Numbered from the stretch's first letter, positions 16,382-24,721 are shown. The stretch: 27,272 nt of DNA from JAADHY01 sp964428935 (GCA_964428935.1 CAYSAG010000035.1:1-27272), one strand, 5' to 3'. Numbers and translations are program-made. Notes: generated by a model from the letters alone, not told the origin.

Positions 16382-19300
16382 CTAGCGACCGCCCGCGGTC
16401 GTCGGCTTTGGTTCTACCTTGCCGAGCCGTTCCATCAGCAGGGAGTAATTCAGGACGGCGTCTCGGACTCCAATCGTCTGCTGCAGCGGGTCGCCGCCGA
16501 AAAGGGGCTCCAATTGCTTCTGCGTCCGCGGAAACGACTGCGGCATGGAAGTATAAGGTAGCAACCACCGTGGGTTGAAGAGCCAGAGAGTCAGCCAGTC
16601 CGATTGGAGCCGGTTGTCGACGCCCTCCAGGTCGGGACCACGAATGTCCGTGGTCGGATCCACCGTCTGGTACGTTCGGCCGCCGAGGGAATGGCATTTG
16701 ATGCACAGCGGGCCGTTCAAGGTGAGCCAACATTCGGTCAGGTAGTCGGTGTCCCGTTCTGGGTGGTCCCGACGAAACCGTGCCTGTTGTTGCGCCAGGT
16801 AGACCTCTGACCGCTCGGGAATTTCCTGAAACGGGTACTCCGCTCGGTCCCGCGCGGCAAAGAAGTTCGCCAGCGACCGAGCTTCGGCGTCCGAGAGGCT
16901 AAAGCGGGGCATTCGGCCCGTGGTGGTGTGCCGGAGCTGCCCGGGAGACTTCAGGAACTGAAACAGCCACGCCGTCTGGACCTTCCTGCCCTCGAGGTAC
17001 AGCGGGGGAGGGGCCATTTGCCAAGCCATGTACCGGTTCTGGTAGGCCAGACCTTCCCGTCCGATCAACCAGTCGACCAACCACTCGGCGAACCGACCGC
17101 CGTTTGCCGGCCGCTGCTCGACCAAGCGGCTAGCCGGCACCATTAGGCGGCTTCCGGGCAGGAAGACCTGGTCGCCCAAGCGGAGCGTTTCCCAAAGGTC
17201 GTAGGCGTACTGACGAAACTCGGGTTCTTCTTCAGGGTCGAAAAAGTAAAGGAGCCCGCGGAAAGTTGCCAGCGGCAGCTCACGACGCTCGCCAAAAACG
17301 TCAAACGTTCGTGTTTCTCCCGTCAAGCCGTCGCGGGGTGGCTCAAACTGAAGAAGCATGTCCACGGCCTCTGGGAAGTCGTCCGGTCCTGGCCCGGGAG
17401 CAAACACCTCTTCCAGGTCGACTCCGTACGTGATTTCTGGCAGGTCCAACATGTGGCAGCCGCCGCAATTGTACCTTTCCCACGCTCGCTGGCCGTCGAT
17501 CAAGTCGCGCGTCTGTTTGTCTGGTACAAAGCGGAACGGTTCGCTCGGCGGCTCGGCAACCAAACCCAGAATGAATGTTGCAATGGCCTCGAGCTGCCGT
17601 TGGTTGAAGTCGTACTGTGGCATGACGAGCCGTTCGTCGTAAGACTTGAGGTCGGTGCGCAGGTAGTCGTAGCTCCGCGGGTCCCGGAGCTTTTGCCACA
17701 AGAAGCCGGCTCGCTCGTGGTTCAAAAGACTGTCGTAGAAAAACGCGGCGCTGAGCAGGTCCTGTTTGTCCTGCTGAGTGAGTTGGCCGGCGGAGAGACG
17801 AGCGAGTCCTTTTTGAAGGCGCTGACGGGTGCTGGAGCCGTCTGGTTCTCCGTGAACTTCAAGAAAGCGGTCAATGTGGTTAAAGGCCAGCAGCTCGGTG
17901 TTTTTGCGCCCCCAGTCGTGCAGGGCGACGCCCACGGGCGCGGCGGTTTCGAAGCCGGGAATGTCGTGGCAGCCGAAACAGCCATAGCGGGCAATCGTCT
18001 TGCGACCTACGTAAAGAAGCTTGCTAGAACGCGTGAGAGGTCCAGAGAGGAACCGGGCCTCGTCGCTGTCAGGCGGAAGGTCGACCTGGTCTGTGCGCCC
18101 GGCGAGCAAACGCTGAGCTTTCAGTCGCCCCAGGGTCTTGGTGGCGAACAGCAACACGAGCTCGTCCAGAGCTTGCTCGGCAAACGGCCTGCGCGCCGCG
18201 GAGGCGGCGTTCTGGGAACGTCCCTGGAGCAGGTAGGCTGCAATGTCAGCAGCGTCGTCGGTGTAGTCCGAGCCGGTGCCCCGCGGCCCGACGAAGGTGT
18301 GTGGCATTCGTGTCTGCGGGGCCAAAGTTCGGGGCTCACGAAGCCAAGTGTAAAGCCATCGAAAACCGGCTTGCCCTGGGAGCAACTTGTCGAAGAGGCG
18401 AGACAGGTCCGGACCGAAATCGGAACCAGCCTTGGGGTAGTCGGCGTGTCGGTGGCAGGCAAGGCACCCTCGCTGAGCGAACGCCAGTTTGCCACGAGCC
18501 GGATCGGGTTTGAACTCGGGAGCCTGGGCGCGGGCCGCCTCGTCGCGCCAGTCCAGCAATTCGGCCGGCTGAGAAGCGTAGAAAAGGTACTCGACGACCG
18601 CAGCCATTTCGACCGGAACGTAGCGTTGCCCCTGCGGGTCGGTTTGGTTTGAAAGCCCAAAGAAACGTGGCATTCGGGCGTTGGACAAGAGCTGACTCGG
18701 TGAGTTGAGCCAGTTCAGCACCCAGTCACGCGACAGCTTGCTGGCAATGTGCCGCAAAGAGGGACCAATCTTGTCCAGCTGGCCGGGGTTCTGCTGGTCA
18801 GCGAGCGCCTCCAACAAGCGGTCCACTTCGGCGCGCGTTGCCGGGGGCGGGTCGTGTGACCCGTTGGACGGCACCAAGGCTTCAAGAAGCTGCTGACGCT
18901 GGTTGAGCAGTTCCTGTCGAGCCGCCGCTCGAGCAGCGGCCGAGTCGTCCGGAGAACGGACGATTTGCTCGAGCAACTGTGACACCTGCGAAAACGTCTT
19001 GCTAGAGTCGCCCGCGTTCTGTTCAGAAGCGGTTTTGGCTCTTCGCCAAAGGAACAGCAACTGAGCAGCTACCTCCGCGTAATTTGGTTGCAAACGCAGG
19101 TCCGGCCCAATGGCTTTTCCATTTAAAGAGCCGGGAATGGGGTGACAGCCGTAGCAACCGTAGTCACGGACAAGCCGCCAACCTTCGAGCAGTTTGGGAG
19201 CGGCGGGCGAACGGTCGCGGCCCAACTGCAAGTCGACGACGTCGTGGTGACATTTCAAACACGACGACTCGACCAGCCGACGAGGAAGCATGGGGTAGTT

Positions 19301-20407
19301 CCAATGAGACGCTCGACGCCACCCACGCTGTTGCTCCCACCGTTTGGCCGCCACGGGGTCGTCGGGCGTGTGAGCTGCCAGGGTAAAACTGGTCGCTGAG
19401 CCTTGTCCTTCATGACACACCGTGCAGCCGAATTTCGAACGGGGGTGAGGGCTACGCTCCGAAACGAACAAGTCCAGCCGCGGGTGGGCGGCGTACGGGT
19501 TTGGAAATTGTCCGGAAGCGACCCACTCTGCCGGCGTGCTTCCGCAGTCGTGACTCAACGGGAAGGTCGGCCGACCGTCGGGGTCAGTGGAATCGATTGC
19601 CGCGTGGCACGTCCGACAGCGGTCGAAACGGTCGGTCGTTGCCATTCCCAATTGAATCTTCAACCCGGGCAGCCAATCGTTGGCCACCTGGTAGGGGGAG
19701 TTGAAGGCGTCAAGAATGGGCAAGCTGACCAGCCGCTGTTTCAACCGGGCCGTCCACGACGTGGGCTCCAATCTGGCCAGTTCCCGTTGAAGACGCTCGA
19801 TTTGATTGGCCAGTTCTTTGAGTTTCTTCAGCGCAGACCGCCGCGCGGCGCGTGTGGCGGCCCTTCTGGAAGCCAAGTCGTCCAATTGCCGCTCCAACTG
19901 GTCGAGACGGTTTTCCAGTTCGGCCACGCGCTGTTCCTTCTTCCGTGCGGCCTTTTTAAGCTTGTCTAGGACGCTTTTGGGCCTTCGACGGTTAATCGCC
20001 AGATCGACGGCGGAGCGGGCCGCGACCAGTTCGGACTTGGCCGTTTTGAGCTCCATTTCGAGCAGTTGCCGTCGTTCTTCGAGCTCGTGCTTTCGCCTTT
20101 GCAGCTCGGCGGCCTGCGACGCCGCCTCGTCGGCCCGCTGTTGCGTCTCGGCAAGTTGGCGCCGCAGGTCGGCCAACTGCTTGTCGTAGCTCTGCTCGCT
20201 GCCGGCCAGCTTTTCCTTGACCTGCCGAATCTGGTCTCGAAGCCTCTCGGACTGAAGGTGACGCAGGACACGCTGGTGCCGTCGCCACTCGCGGCTGTGG
20301 TCGAAGTCAAACACGACCAGCGTCGCGGCCAGAAGGAGCAGCGACGAGGCCGCGAAAAGGCGGTGGAGTCGATTGAGGTTGTAACAGTGTTGGTCGGTTG
20401 CCGGCAT
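16382..20407 (-). CDS. Membrane-anchored octahaem cytochrome c with coiled-coil stalk
   Basis: The product is 1341 residues from ATG 20407; the frame is open further upstream but would overlap the preceding gene's end. One membrane helix (about 15-34) is followed by a long charged heptad-rich coiled coil (about 40-215). Eight c-haem motifs follow: CRTCH 264, CTVCH 328, CLKCH 383, CYGCH 418, CLACH 648, CFGCH 810, CGGCH 981, CIKCH 1235. Likely Met ligands lie in RMP or SMP motifs near residues 579, 701, 1166 and 1288. The C(Y/F)GCHxIPG type of motif, followed later by RMPRF, recurs, suggesting duplicated cytochrome modules. The haems must lie in the periplasm. The gene begins 34 bases after the subunit-IV-like gene, so it is very likely part of the same complex, replacing cytochrome c1 or f as the electron-accepting arm. 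No catalytic site was recognised. Confidence 0.92.
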   Translation of the reverse strand: MPATDQHCYNLNRLHRLFAASSLLLLAATLVVFDFDHSREWRRHQRVLRHLQSERLRDQIRQVKEKLAGSEQSYDKQLADLRRQLAETQQRADEAASQAAELQRRKHELEERRQLLEMELKTAKSELVAARSAVDLAINRRRPKSVLDKLKKAARKKEQRVAELENRLDQLERQLDDLASRRAATRAARRSALKKLKELANQIERLQRELARLEPTSWTARLKQRLVSLPILDAFNSPYQVANDWLPGLKIQLGMATTDRFDRCRTCHAAIDSTDPDGRPTFPLSHDCGSTPAEWVASGQFPNPYAAHPRLDLFVSERSPHPRSKFGCTVCHEGQGSATSFTLAAHTPDDPVAAKRWEQQRGWRRASHWNYPMLPRRLVESSCLKCHHDVVDLQLGRDRSPAAPKLLEGWRLVRDYGCYGCHPIPGSLNGKAIGPDLRLQPNYAEVAAQLLFLWRRAKTASEQNAGDSSKTFSQVSQLLEQIVRSPDDSAAARAAARQELLNQRQQLLEALVPSNGSHDPPPATRAEVDRLLEALADQQNPGQLDKIGPSLRHIASKLSRDWVLNWLNSPSQLLSNARMPRFFGLSNQTDPQGQRYVPVEMAAVVEYLFYASQPAELLDWRDEAARAQAPEFKPDPARGKLAFAQRGCLACHRHADYPKAGSDFGPDLSRLFDKLLPGQAGFRWLYTWLREPRTLAPQTRMPHTFVGPRGTGSDYTDDAADIAAYLLQGRSQNAASAARRPFAEQALDELVLLFATKTLGRLKAQRLLAGRTDQVDLPPDSDEARFLSGPLTRSSKLLYVGRKTIARYGCFGCHDIPGFETAAPVGVALHDWGRKNTELLAFNHIDRFLEVHGEPDGSSTRQRLQKGLARLSAGQLTQQDKQDLLSAAFFYDSLLNHERAGFLWQKLRDPRSYDYLRTDLKSYDERLVMPQYDFNQRQLEAIATFILGLVAEPPSEPFRFVPDKQTRDLIDGQRAWERYNCGGCHMLDLPEITYGVDLEEVFAPGPGPDDFPEAVDMLLQFEPPRDGLTGETRTFDVFGERRELPLATFRGLLYFFDPEEEPEFRQYAYDLWETLRLGDQVFLPGSRLMVPASRLVEQRPANGGRFAEWLVDWLIGREGLAYQNRYMAWQMAPPPLYLEGRKVQTAWLFQFLKSPGQLRHTTTGRMPRFSLSDAEARSLANFFAARDRAEYPFQEIPERSEVYLAQQQARFRRDHPERDTDYLTECWLTLNGPLCIKCHSLGGRTYQTVDPTTDIRGPDLEGVDNRLQSDWLTLWLFNPRWLLPYTSMPQSFPRTQKQLEPLFGGDPLQQTIGVRDAVLNYSLLMERLGKVEPKPTTAGGR

Positions 20408-20441
20408 GGTGCGTCGGCTCAGTTTGTCGTGTCGCACGGAA

Positions 20442-21821
20442 CTAAATGTTGAACATCCACTCGGGCACGGCCACAATGTACTTAATGTTGAATGCCCAGC
20501 GGAGGAGCATCTTGAGTGGCAACAGGAGCATGCCCAAGAACAAGTAAACGAAAACCACGTAGCGTAAGAAGCCCATTTGCAGGTAAGCTTTTCGGAAGGC
20601 GGTCGTGGCAAGGACGACCGGAAGAACGAGGAAGTAGACGGTCAGCAACGCCAGCCCAGGCAGTTCGCGGAGCAAGATGTAAGGAACGCGGCTGAGTCCG
20701 TGAGTTCCTTCCGGTGGAGACGGGGGCGGGCCGGACCAGGGCACCCAACTGGGCGCCCAAGCGTAAAAGTAGTCGGACAGGTTGACATTGTTCAAAACCT
20801 CAACTTTGTGGACGTCCCACCGTTCGTAGATTCCGAAAAAATTCCAGTTGGGGCCCCGAAGGAAAGTTCCCAGACCGATGAGCGAAATCCAGAGCACCAA
20901 AAAGCCGAACAGAAAGCCGCTCACAGCAAATGGCCGTTGCTCGAACGTGTAGTAACCATTCCCTTTCGGGTTGTAGTCGAGGTACGGAACGGCCATGAGA
21001 CCGACAATGATTAACCCTGGAAAGACCACTCCCGCCAGCCAGGGGTCAAAGTAGACGAGTAGCTCTTGCAGCCCGAGGAAGTACCACGGCGCCTTGGCGG
21101 GGTTCGGCGTCGTTGTCGGCGAGGCTGGTTCTTCCAGCGGGGCTTTGACGGCCACGGCCCAAAGAATCAGGCCGGCGGTCAGGAGAACCATGCAAATGAG
21201 TTCGATGTACACCAAGTCGGGCCAGACAAGAATTTGGCGGTCGGCCTGCGCTTCGAGAACAGGCCGTCCCGCTGACAACCGCGTGTCGTTCTCGACCGCT
21301 CGCCGGAAGTAAAGCCACGTAAAGAAAAGGGTGGCCACGAGCATTCCGACAATGGCAATGTTGTCTGGTTTACCGACGATTTGGCGGAAGTCCCAGTCGG
21401 TCAGGCTGAGGACAAAAAAGACGAGGAAGGCGTTCAGGAAGCTCCAGGCTACAAACGGACGAACCAGCCAGCGCCGGAAGCGAACGGCGGCCCAGAGACC
21501 AACGACCCAAAGGGCGAAGTACGCCACCGGGTTTCCCAAAGCCAGGTCGACGGCGTCTTTGAACGGCTCGGGCAGACGGCACCAGAACTGTTGTGGCGGG
21601 CCTTGGTAGGTCAGGTGAGTGACCCCGACGGCTAAGGCGGCACCTGCCGCGGCCAGCCAAAACCAAGCCGCCACTCGCTCACTCACGCCGCCCGCCGGCC
21701 GCGTGCCGGCCCGGCGCAGCCAACCAATGGCCCAAATGGCATTGGCCAGGCCGATTCCGAGCCAAAACCAGCCAAGTCTCCAGATCAGGTCGCGTGTCAG
21801 GTCCGGATGCACCTCGAACAT
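20442..21821 (-). CDS. Cytochrome b C-terminal (subunit IV-like) protein with extra membrane helices
   Basis: The product is 459 residues from ATG 21821; GGAG lies about 10 nt upstream. The core at about 195-325 matches subunit IV of cytochrome b6f or the C-terminal half of cytochrome b: VWPDLVYIE, a helix, then KAPWYFLGLQELL (243-255), a helix after FDPWLAGVVFPG and another ending in GTFLRGPNW. The usual PEWY quinol-oxidation motif reads APWY here (residues 244-247), without the Glu. Subunit IV proteins are about 160 residues; this one adds an N-terminal part with about five predicted helices and a C-terminal part with two. About ten helices in all are visible by hydrophobicity. It is encoded between the b6-like gene (83-base gap) and the octahaem gene (34-base gap) and completes the split cytochrome b. 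Confidence 0.9.
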   Translation of the reverse strand: MFEVHPDLTRDLIWRLGWFWLGIGLANAIWAIGWLRRAGTRPAGGVSERVAAWFWLAAAGAALAVGVTHLTYQGPPQQFWCRLPEPFKDAVDLALGNPVAYFALWVVGLWAAVRFRRWLVRPFVAWSFLNAFLVFFVLSLTDWDFRQIVGKPDNIAIVGMLVATLFFTWLYFRRAVENDTRLSAGRPVLEAQADRQILVWPDLVYIELICMVLLTAGLILWAVAVKAPLEEPASPTTTPNPAKAPWYFLGLQELLVYFDPWLAGVVFPGLIIVGLMAVPYLDYNPKGNGYYTFEQRPFAVSGFLFGFLVLWISLIGLGTFLRGPNWNFFGIYERWDVHKVEVLNNVNLSDYFYAWAPSWVPWSGPPPSPPEGTHGLSRVPYILLRELPGLALLTVYFLVLPVVLATTAFRKAYLQMGFLRYVVFVYLFLGMLLLPLKMLLRWAFNIKYIVAVPEWMFNI

Positions 21822-21904
21822 GAATGTCTGCTCCGGGCTGCTTGACGACTGCCAAGCTCGACTGCAAAACCGCTGCCGCTCCGCAGCCGACCCTCGTCGG
21901 GCTC

Positions 21905-22678
21905 TTACAGCGGCTGACTGATTCCACCGTCTTTGCGGACTCGCCAAAAATGCACGCCCATTAAGAAAGCTGCAACGAGCGGAATGGCAACGCAGTGCAG
22001 AATGTAAAACCGGTTCAAAGTCGCTTCGCCAACAGACCGCGCACCGAGCAGCAAGAAGCGGGCGTCGCTGGTGTCAGTAATTAGCTCGTAACCGCCCACG
22101 TTGAGCAGCTGTGAGCCGGGACCTTCGAGTCCAAGAAACGGTGTGGCGCGGGCCATGTTCGAACCAACGGTAATGGCCCAAATGGCCAATTGGTCCCAGG
22201 GCAAAAGGTAACCCGTAAAGGAAAGCAGAAATGTGAGCACCAGCAACCAAACGCCAACGACCCAGTTGAACTCGCGTGGAGGTTTGTAGCTCCCTGTCAA
22301 GAAGACTCGGTACATGTGAAGCATTACGGTAATGACCATGGCATGTCCCGCCCACCGGTGCAGCTCGCGCAGAATGCCCAGCGTGGTGACGTCTCGCAAA
22401 GCGAGCATGTCCAGGTAGGCCCATTGCAGTGTCGGCCGGTAGTAAAACATTAAGAGCACGCCGGTAATGGTCTCGACGAAAAACAAGAAAAACGTAATTC
22501 CACCCATGCACCACGTGTAGGAGAGGGCGAGAGCGTGTTCCCGAATGGTGACGGGGTGGAGGTGTAGGACAAGGTTGCTCAAAACGGCCAGGGCGCGGTT
22601 GCGGCGGTCTTTCGGTGCCGGGTGCCGAAAAATGCTTCGCCAGACTTGGGAATTTCGAATGTAGTCACGCAGGGACAT
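21905..22678 (-). CDS. Cytochrome b6-like subunit of a b6f-type quinol oxidase complex
   Basis: The product is 257 residues with four membrane helices. Haem b ligands are visible as His107 and His121 (HRWAGHAMVITVMLH, 13 residues between) and His228 and His243 (14 between); the latter spacing is that of b6, not bc1. The quinol-site block GYLLPWDQLAIWAITVGSN is intact. WCMGGIT at 56-62 aligns with YCLGGIT of plant and cyanobacterial b6, so Cys57 matches b6 Cys35, which binds haem ci covalently. FYYRPT and the ending RVRKDGGISQPL are also b6-like. It oxidises quinol and moves electrons across the membrane with the Rieske protein (encoded 86 bases upstream) and the subunit-IV-like protein downstream. 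No Shine-Dalgarno site is evident. The family is clear; the electron acceptor is inferred. Confidence 0.95.
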   Translation of the reverse strand: MSLRDYIRNSQVWRSIFRHPAPKDRRNRALAVLSNLVLHLHPVTIREHALALSYTWCMGGITFFLFFVETITGVLLMFYYRPTLQWAYLDMLALRDVTTLGILRELHRWAGHAMVITVMLHMYRVFLTGSYKPPREFNWVVGVWLLVLTFLLSFTGYLLPWDQLAIWAITVGSNMARATPFLGLEGPGSQLLNVGGYELITDTSDARFLLLGARSVGEATLNRFYILHCVAIPLVAAFLMGVHFWRVRKDGGISQPL

Positions 22679-22764
22679 GGGTCAACCGGTTGGCGGGGTG
22701 TTTTGTTGTGTGCGGGGTGGCCGTTGTGCTGCCGGGACGTCTCTTGCGGAGACGACAGTCGCGT

Positions 22765-23352
22765 CTAGACCAGCGACGCGTCAATGTACGAGTCGGGTGA
22801 TTCCCATTGGCCCAGTTCTTGCCGGAACCGCCGGCTCTTGTCCACCTCGACCTGGCCGTCCGGGGTCAGCCGAATGGCGCACCGCTCCAGCGGTCGCGGC
22901 GCTGGTCCTTCGAAGTTGATGCCACCCATGTCGAAGCCGGAGCCGTGGCACGGGCATTTGAACTTCCGCTCGGCGGCTTGCCAGTTGGGAATGCAACCTA
23001 AATGCGTACATTCCGCGACCAAAGCGTAAATTTGGTCGCGTCCTTTGTAGGCGGTCGAGCGAACAATCCAGACGCCGTGCGTCTGTTTGAACTTGTTGGA
23101 GACGGTTTCCGGCTGGTACTGCGACGCCGGTCCGGCCAGAAACCGCATGGGTGGCTCGACCCGAACGTTCGGGAACAGGAACCGGACCGTTCCCAGAAGC
23201 ATGGCTCCCAACGAGGCGGTGAGGGCGGTCCACGCCAGGGCCAGCGGTGTTGTGAACAGAGTCGACAGGAAACCGCGGCGGCTGCGGCGTTGCGCGGCCG
23301 GCTGAGCTGGCTGCCCGGTCTGGCCGCCACAACGTTGTCGTGGCTGTGACAT
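22765..23352 (-). CDS. Tat-type Rieske iron-sulfur protein
   Basis: The product is 195 residues from ATG 23352 with AGGG about 7-10 nt upstream. The N-terminus has a twin-arginine motif (RRSRRGFLS, about 22-30) followed by a single membrane helix (about 35-58), typical of Rieske proteins that stay anchored. The [2Fe-2S] site is complete: CTHLGC at 115-120 and CPCHGSGF at 133-140, with ligands C115, H117, C133, H136 and disulfide C120-C135. Ser138 is kept, but the usual Tyr of HGSxY is Phe140; in studied Rieske proteins loss of that hydroxyl lowers the potential. It takes one electron from quinol at the cytochrome b site and passes it to the cytochrome c subunits. It is the first gene of the six-gene cluster, so a promoter should lie in the divergent gap upstream. 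Confidence 0.95.
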   Translation of the reverse strand: MSQPRQRCGGQTGQPAQPAAQRRSRRGFLSTLFTTPLALAWTALTASLGAMLLGTVRFLFPNVRVEPPMRFLAGPASQYQPETVSNKFKQTHGVWIVRSTAYKGRDQIYALVAECTHLGCIPNWQAAERKFKCPCHGSGFDMGGINFEGPAPRPLERCAIRLTPDGQVEVDKSRRFRQELGQWESPDSYIDASLV

Positions 23353-23590
23353 TTTGCGACCCTAACGGCTTGGGGTTTCACGGGTTGCTGAGGAAAACCG
23401 TCCCCGACTGGCGGCTCGGTCCTTGCCACCACGTCAGCCCGCCAGTGGCGAAGGCCGGCGCGAACGGCGTCGCGAGGCCTGGTCGCAGGCGCTCCGTCGA
23501 CCTGCGACTTGGCTGGCCGCCAAACTGTTGACGGAGTTTATTGTTTCGACGAGCCAGGCTGTTCGCAACCAAGCCGAGGGTGGGAGCGTC
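23353..23590. other. Divergent promoter region between Rieske and D-glutamate cyclase-like genes
   Basis: Both flanking genes read outward, so this 238-base gap should hold two promoters. A good -35 match TTGACG is at 23528-23533 (plus strand), but no -10 lies 16-18 bases on. The A/T-rich stretch around 23533-23548 may belong to a promoter in either direction. No RNA gene or operator repeat was seen. Confidence 0.4.
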
Positions 23591-24721
23591 ATGCTGGACA
23601 CGCTGGACCGGCTGGAGCGACTCATTCGGCGCGACCCCGGACGCCGCGGCCTGCTGGCTGCCGAGCTGGACGGCGCCGAGCCGCTTTGTCGGGGCGAGCT
23701 ACAGGCTGCGGCACGGGAGCTGTCCAGCCGAGCCGTTCGGGTGGGAATTGTGACGGGCTTCTACGTCCCCGACGCCGCTCTGCCAGCTGCGGAAACCGAC
23801 GGACCGCCCGGAGCCGTCACGCTGGCTCGCGCGTTGCTCGAGGTCGACGTCGAAGTGTACCTGGTCACGGACGAGCTGTGCCGAGGTGCTGTGCAGGCGG
23901 CTGCGGTCGCGGCGGAGCTGGAAGGCTGTCCGGTTCTGGCGGCTCCGCTGTCGGCCGAGCGGTGGTGCGAGGAATTTTGGAACCGCGAGCCGGGCCGAGG
24001 AACCTCGCACCTGGTGGCGGTCGAGCGGGTGGGCCCTTGCCACACGCTGCAGTCGCTCCGCAGGAGCCTGGGGCTGCGGACGGCCGACCACGACGCCAGC
24101 GGCTCGGCGCAGGTTGCCGGTCCGGCGTTCGACGTCCGCTCGCCGCCGGTCGAAGTCGGCTTCGCGACGCCCGCGGCCGGGACGAACGAAACGGAGTGGG
24201 CGGAGCGGCTGGTTCGTCGTTTCGAGCGGTCGGTTCCCGTGTCGGCCCGCGGACGGTGCCACAACATGCGAGGCGTGGCCATTGACCAGTGGACGGCGGC
24301 CCTGCACCGTCTTTTCGAACCGCCTTGCGTCCCCGAAGCGGTCCGCACCGTTGGCATTGGCGACGGCGGCAACGAAATTGGAATGGGCAAGCTGCGGTGG
24401 GACGTTGTGGCCGAGCGGCTGGGCGGCGACCGGTTCGCTCGCGTGCCGTGCCGAGTCGCGACGGACTGGACGGTTCTTGCGGGCACGAGCAACTGGGGAG
24501 CTTACGCGCTGGCGGCTGCCGTGCTGTGGTTGCGTGGGCGGCCCGAAGTGCTCCGGCCCTGGACGTCCGCGTGGCACCGTCGGCTGATTGAGGCCGAGGT
24601 GGCCGACGGCCCTGCTGTGGACGGCGTCACGCGTCAGCGGGAAGCCACGGTCGACGGCCTGCCGTTCACGACGTACATTCAGCCGTGGGAAGGAATCCGC
24701 GAAACCGTCTTGCGGGCCTGA
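23591..24721 (+). CDS. D-glutamate cyclase-family protein (DUF4392)
   Basis: The product is 376 residues from ATG 23591, preceded by GAGGGTGG at 23576-23583. Family blocks are seen in order: GIVTGFYVP (52-60), ETDGPPGA (68-75), ERVGP (145-149), GRCHNMRG (221-228) and the glycine-rich GIGDGGNEIGMGKL (255-268), then ATDWTVLAGTSNWGAYAL. These belong to DUF4392, the domain of mammalian D-glutamate cyclase, which turns D-glutamate into 5-oxo-D-proline. No signal peptide is present, so it should be cytoplasmic. In bacteria it could recycle D-glutamate from peptidoglycan, but that substrate is inferred from the mammalian enzyme. It is divergent from the Rieske gene with no evident functional link. 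The next gene is 694 bases away. Confidence 0.88.
   Translation: MLDTLDRLERLIRRDPGRRGLLAAELDGAEPLCRGELQAAARELSSRAVRVGIVTGFYVPDAALPAAETDGPPGAVTLARALLEVDVEVYLVTDELCRGAVQAAAVAAELEGCPVLAAPLSAERWCEEFWNREPGRGTSHLVAVERVGPCHTLQSLRRSLGLRTADHDASGSAQVAGPAFDVRSPPVEVGFATPAAGTNETEWAERLVRRFERSVPVSARGRCHNMRGVAIDQWTAALHRLFEPPCVPEAVRTVGIGDGGNEIGMGKLRWDVVAERLGGDRFARVPCRVATDWTVLAGTSNWGAYALAAAVLWLRGRPEVLRPWTSAWHRRLIEAEVADGPAVDGVTRQREATVDGLPFTTYIQPWEGIRETVLRA

Noticed and set aside
23528..23556. TTGACG as a -35 promoter element
   Set aside because: No -10-like hexamer lies 16-18 bases downstream (GAGCCA is there).
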